Below, piece after piece: positions 61,206 through 64,000 of a DNA stretch of 64,000 nucleotides. The notes under the pieces were generated by a model, which saw only the letters and a list, made by a program, of their open reading frames with translations, had not been told where the DNA came from and did not search any database. A program made the position numbers and the translations under genes. The stretch spans positions 16,589,003 to 16,653,002 of the forward strand of contig VZDJ01007753.1 of NCBI GenBank assembly GCA_008694505.1, written 5' to 3'. Source of the stretch: Cyanoderma ruficeps. Lineage: Eukaryota > Chordata > Aves > Passeriformes > Timaliidae. How positions within the stretch are numbered: position 1 is the stretch's first letter; every line of letters begins with the position of its first letter.

Positions 61206-62060
61206 CCGCGGGGCGCGGGTGGGTCCGGCGGCGCGGGGAGGGGGGGGGGGCTGGAGGCGGGGGAAGCCTGAGGGATCGGAGGGGAGGTAGGGGTACCCCG
61301 AGAAAGTGCGTGCGGAGGCCGGGGGCGATGTGGGGGCGCCCTCCGGTCCCCGCCCCGGCGGGGGGCGGTGGGGTGGGGCGCGATCCCCGGGGTGCGGTGG
61401 AGCGGGGGCCCGGCGCAGGTGGAGCCTACGGGGGGCGGCCGCGGCACCGAACGGCCCTGCGGGGAGCACCGAGCCGCTGGCCCGAGGGAGCGACCCCTGG
61501 GGCGGCGCCGCTTCATGGGGTTCTCCCGGGTCTGCCTTCTGTGCCTGCGGTCTCTCCTAGGCCTTGAATCCCGGCCAGGTTTCCGTCAGAGGGTCCCTCC
61601 GGCGCGGCCGCTCCCGGGCGCTTTGTATCGCTGGCCGCCCCTGCGTGGCCGTGGGAAGAGTGGGGGCTCCGGGAAGTAGGGGCTTCCCCGAAACCCGCTG
61701 CCCCGTCTCAGCTGGGGCTGGGGCGCTGTGAAGTTCGGGAGGCGTCGGGACGAGGCATTGGGCGATGGTGCTGACGACCCAGTCTGGCATAGGGAGTTGT
61801 AGGGGAAAGGGCCCCCGTGAGCAGCGGGGCTCGTCTCTTTTCACCCGGTTCGTGGCTTGGCCGGTGCCTCAGTGCGTGTGCGGCGGCTCGCCAGGCTGCA
61901 CAAAGGAGCAGCCGGCGGGGTTCGGCCCGTCCTGCGGGCGCAAGAGGGTTGGATGAGCAACAGCGTGCGGGGCGGGGGCTGCGGCGGGCCCGGGGAGCAT
62001 CGCCCCGCTTCGTGCTCGCTCGGTCGCGAAGGGTTAAAATGCAGCTCCCGTTCGGAATGC

Positions 62061-64000
62061 TCTTAAGTCCTTTTATTGCGCTCACGGAGATGAACAGGCT
62101 TCAAGAATGAAATGATGTATCCCTCACAGTAGAGTTAATGTCTTGCAGCAGCTCTGATCTATAACTCCTTCGGTCTAGTAGATTTATATAACCTGCTCAT
62201 TAATGGTTTATGAAATTACAAGGGAGCTTTTCTGTGTGCTGCTGTGTTTTCTGTGTTGTTGTCAATATCTCCTGATTCACCTATCCGGAGTAGGAGAAGC
62301 TGATGGCTCTCAACAATGTATATTTGTACCATTTAAGGGATTTTGGTTTGATCTCTCGTTTTATGTTTTTGATCATTCTGCATCTTGAGATGGGCTCTTG
62401 AATGAGGAGAGTGAGTAAAATGGAAGGCACAGTCATTCTCTTTGGCTACAGTAATACTCTAGGTATGACTTGTAACAAAAAATGTAAATATTTAAATGGA
62501 TTTCTGACTCAGTTCTATTTGACTTATTGATCTATGGTTACTGCTAAAATGGTCTTTATGATTATGCAGAAGTTAATAGTTACCATAGAGAAAGAGATTG
62601 TTTTTCTGCTCATCAGTGAGTGTTTTCCATTTCTTCATCTCTTGGCAATTGTCTGTTGAAGTGCTGTTTTTTTTCCTTAGCAAAAGTCTCACAGAAGAAA
62701 TAAGAATGTGAACGAAGTCCAAAACAATGAATTTCAGATGTGTTCATCCTTGCCTCTGATTCTAAGAGTCTTGGTACTCTGAGTTATCCTACAGTGAAAG
62801 CTTTTTAATCTGTAATTGCATACAGTGTTGGTTTTAAGCCTCAGTGAAAATTCAGATTTATAGAACTCTAAACATAACACATAAAAGATTTTTTTCCCCC
62901 TAAAGTATACATGTGAAATGCAAATAAAATCAGCCATTTAAATCGTTACTAGCAGAAAATTTATTTTCCATCCTGGGAATTACTTTCCTGCATTTATTAT
63001 TTAGCTTAAATGTGTGGAAACTGAAAATGCATGTAAACTAGACAGAGTAGACAAGTTTGTTTACCTTCTCAACCTAGTGTTGTGAAACCTTCTGATTTTG
63101 TGTTAGTAGCTTGACAGCATTATGTATTTGGGAAAAAAAACCCCCAAACCAATAAGCCATACTGGGCTCTTAAAACCTGCCAGATTTCTAAGTCGTACAT
63201 TTTGTAGTTTGATAGAGCTGCTTGGTGTTGGAATGATCTGTAAGTAATTTTCTTTCCTACCATATTTGATATGATGGGATAAAATCTTTCTGAAATGGTA
63301 GTGAAAGTCTTTGCAAAAGTGCTTCCTTCCCCAGGAATAGAGGCTGTTGGGAAAAACATATTGTGGTAGATTTTTTTATTGCGTGTTTGTGAGAGCCTCT
63401 TACAGCACTGTGCAGGATTCTTGAGTTCTTCCTATAGCTGGTTTTGTTCCACTAGTAATATTGATGGAACTGCATAACGTTGGAAAAAATTAATTGCTCT
63501 GATGCTATAGAAATTAAATATTTTGTACTCTAGAAAAGATGTTTTACAGAATCTGTCAGGTAAAAGATTGGCAGCCTAAGCTGGTCTAATTGATGACTGT
63601 AGAGTTGTATCCTACTTATTGCAGTTGTCTACTCACCTGACACTGCTGACTTTGTTCTTTTCTTTAGGGGAGGGGTCAAAGTTTACCTATATTTTTATTT
63701 GTTTTACCAGCTTATCAAGCAAGCTTGGTTTAAACTAATGTGAAATCTTGTCCTTAATCTTGTTTTTGGCGTTTGCTTTGATCAGCGAATTAAAATTACA
63801 GATTACTTGTTCATTCTCAATTGATCTTGCAGTATTAATAAGTGAGATTGGAGCATATTGCCTTTCTTTTTCTGCAGAATACCAAGCATAAATTCAATCA
63901 AGCTAGGACTTAACATGTCCTCTACAGTCATATTATTGCATTACCACCAGTGCAGCTTTGATTTTTCTGCCAACGCTTTCGCCAAAAGGATCTGCTTTCC
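62061..64000 (+). other. AT-rich sequence after the CpG island, probable NUMB intron 1
   Basis: There is no coding exon or repeat that I recognise. If the island is the NUMB start, this is the beginning of its long first intron. Confidence 0.35.

Larger units (their letters stand above)
60640..62060 (+). promoter_or_regulatory. NUMB: Large CpG island, probable NUMB promoter and non-coding first exon
   Basis: About 1.4 kb of very GC- and CpG-rich sequence includes four CCAAT boxes, GC boxes (GGGGCGGGG near 61031) and no clear protein-coding exon. In human, the gene beyond the ACOT/RIOX1/HEATR4 cluster is NUMB, transcribed away from it and starting with non-coding exons. The same arrangement here would place the NUMB start on the + strand. 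The assignment rests on synteny alone. Confidence 0.5.

Noticed and set aside
61306..61679. Three overlapping + strand frames in the NUMB-side CpG island
   Set aside because: Overlapping frames in all phases are expected from extreme GC content; the first exon of NUMB is non-coding in mammals.

Overview
The window is vertebrate genomic DNA, most likely from a songbird (passerine). It has large introns with GT/AG splice sites, isolated CpG islands in an AT-rich background, CR1 LINE 3' ends that finish in the bird-type ATTCTGTGA-like tail, and a solo LTR that I recognise as a passerine endogenous-retrovirus LTR. A 70-base run of N at 61136-61205 is an assembly gap. The gene order MIDEAS - DNAL1 - ACOT cluster - RIOX1 - (NUMB) corresponds to human 14q24.3 read backwards.

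Layout. 1-7830: the last four coding exons and long 3' UTR of MIDEAS (+ strand; the ELM2-SANT scaffold of the mitotic HDAC complex). 7831-13873: intergenic DNA and the probable 3' UTR of DNAL1. 13874-25047: the complete eight-exon DNAL1 gene (- strand; axonemal dynein light chain 1), whose last exon encodes an unusual Gly-Ala-Glu repeat tail. 25339-25799: a CR1 element beside the DNAL1 CpG-island promoter. 28169-49080: a tandem cluster of four three-exon genes of the acyl-CoA thioesterase / bile-acid-CoA:amino-acid N-acyltransferase (ACOT/BAAT) family, all on the - strand. Gene A resembles BAAT but has Gly at the nucleophile position. Gene B is a typical ACOT ending in SKL. Gene C is an ACOT with a near-identical copy of gene B exon 1. 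Copy D is a degenerate pseudogene of gene C. 49874-50609: the solo LTR. 52399-54123: single-exon RIOX1/NO66 (- strand; JmjC ribosomal oxygenase). 60640-62060: a large CpG island with four CCAAT boxes which, by synteny, is probably the first non-coding exon and promoter of NUMB on the + strand; the rest of the window would then be NUMB intron 1.

The ACOT-type genes act on fatty-acyl-CoA or bile-acyl-CoA in mitochondria, peroxisomes or cytosol. The other genes (HDAC-complex scaffold, dynein light chain, ribosomal hydroxylase, Notch regulator) are functionally unrelated neighbours held in old synteny. The points most worth following up are the missing nucleophile of gene A, the exon-sized 627-bp block (4 differences) shared by genes B and C while their other exons have diverged, the deletion that fuses 3' UTR to coding sequence in pseudogene D, the DNAL1 tail repeat, and the paired CCAAT boxes. 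All exon models were read by eye from splice sites and family similarity; no alignment or search was run.
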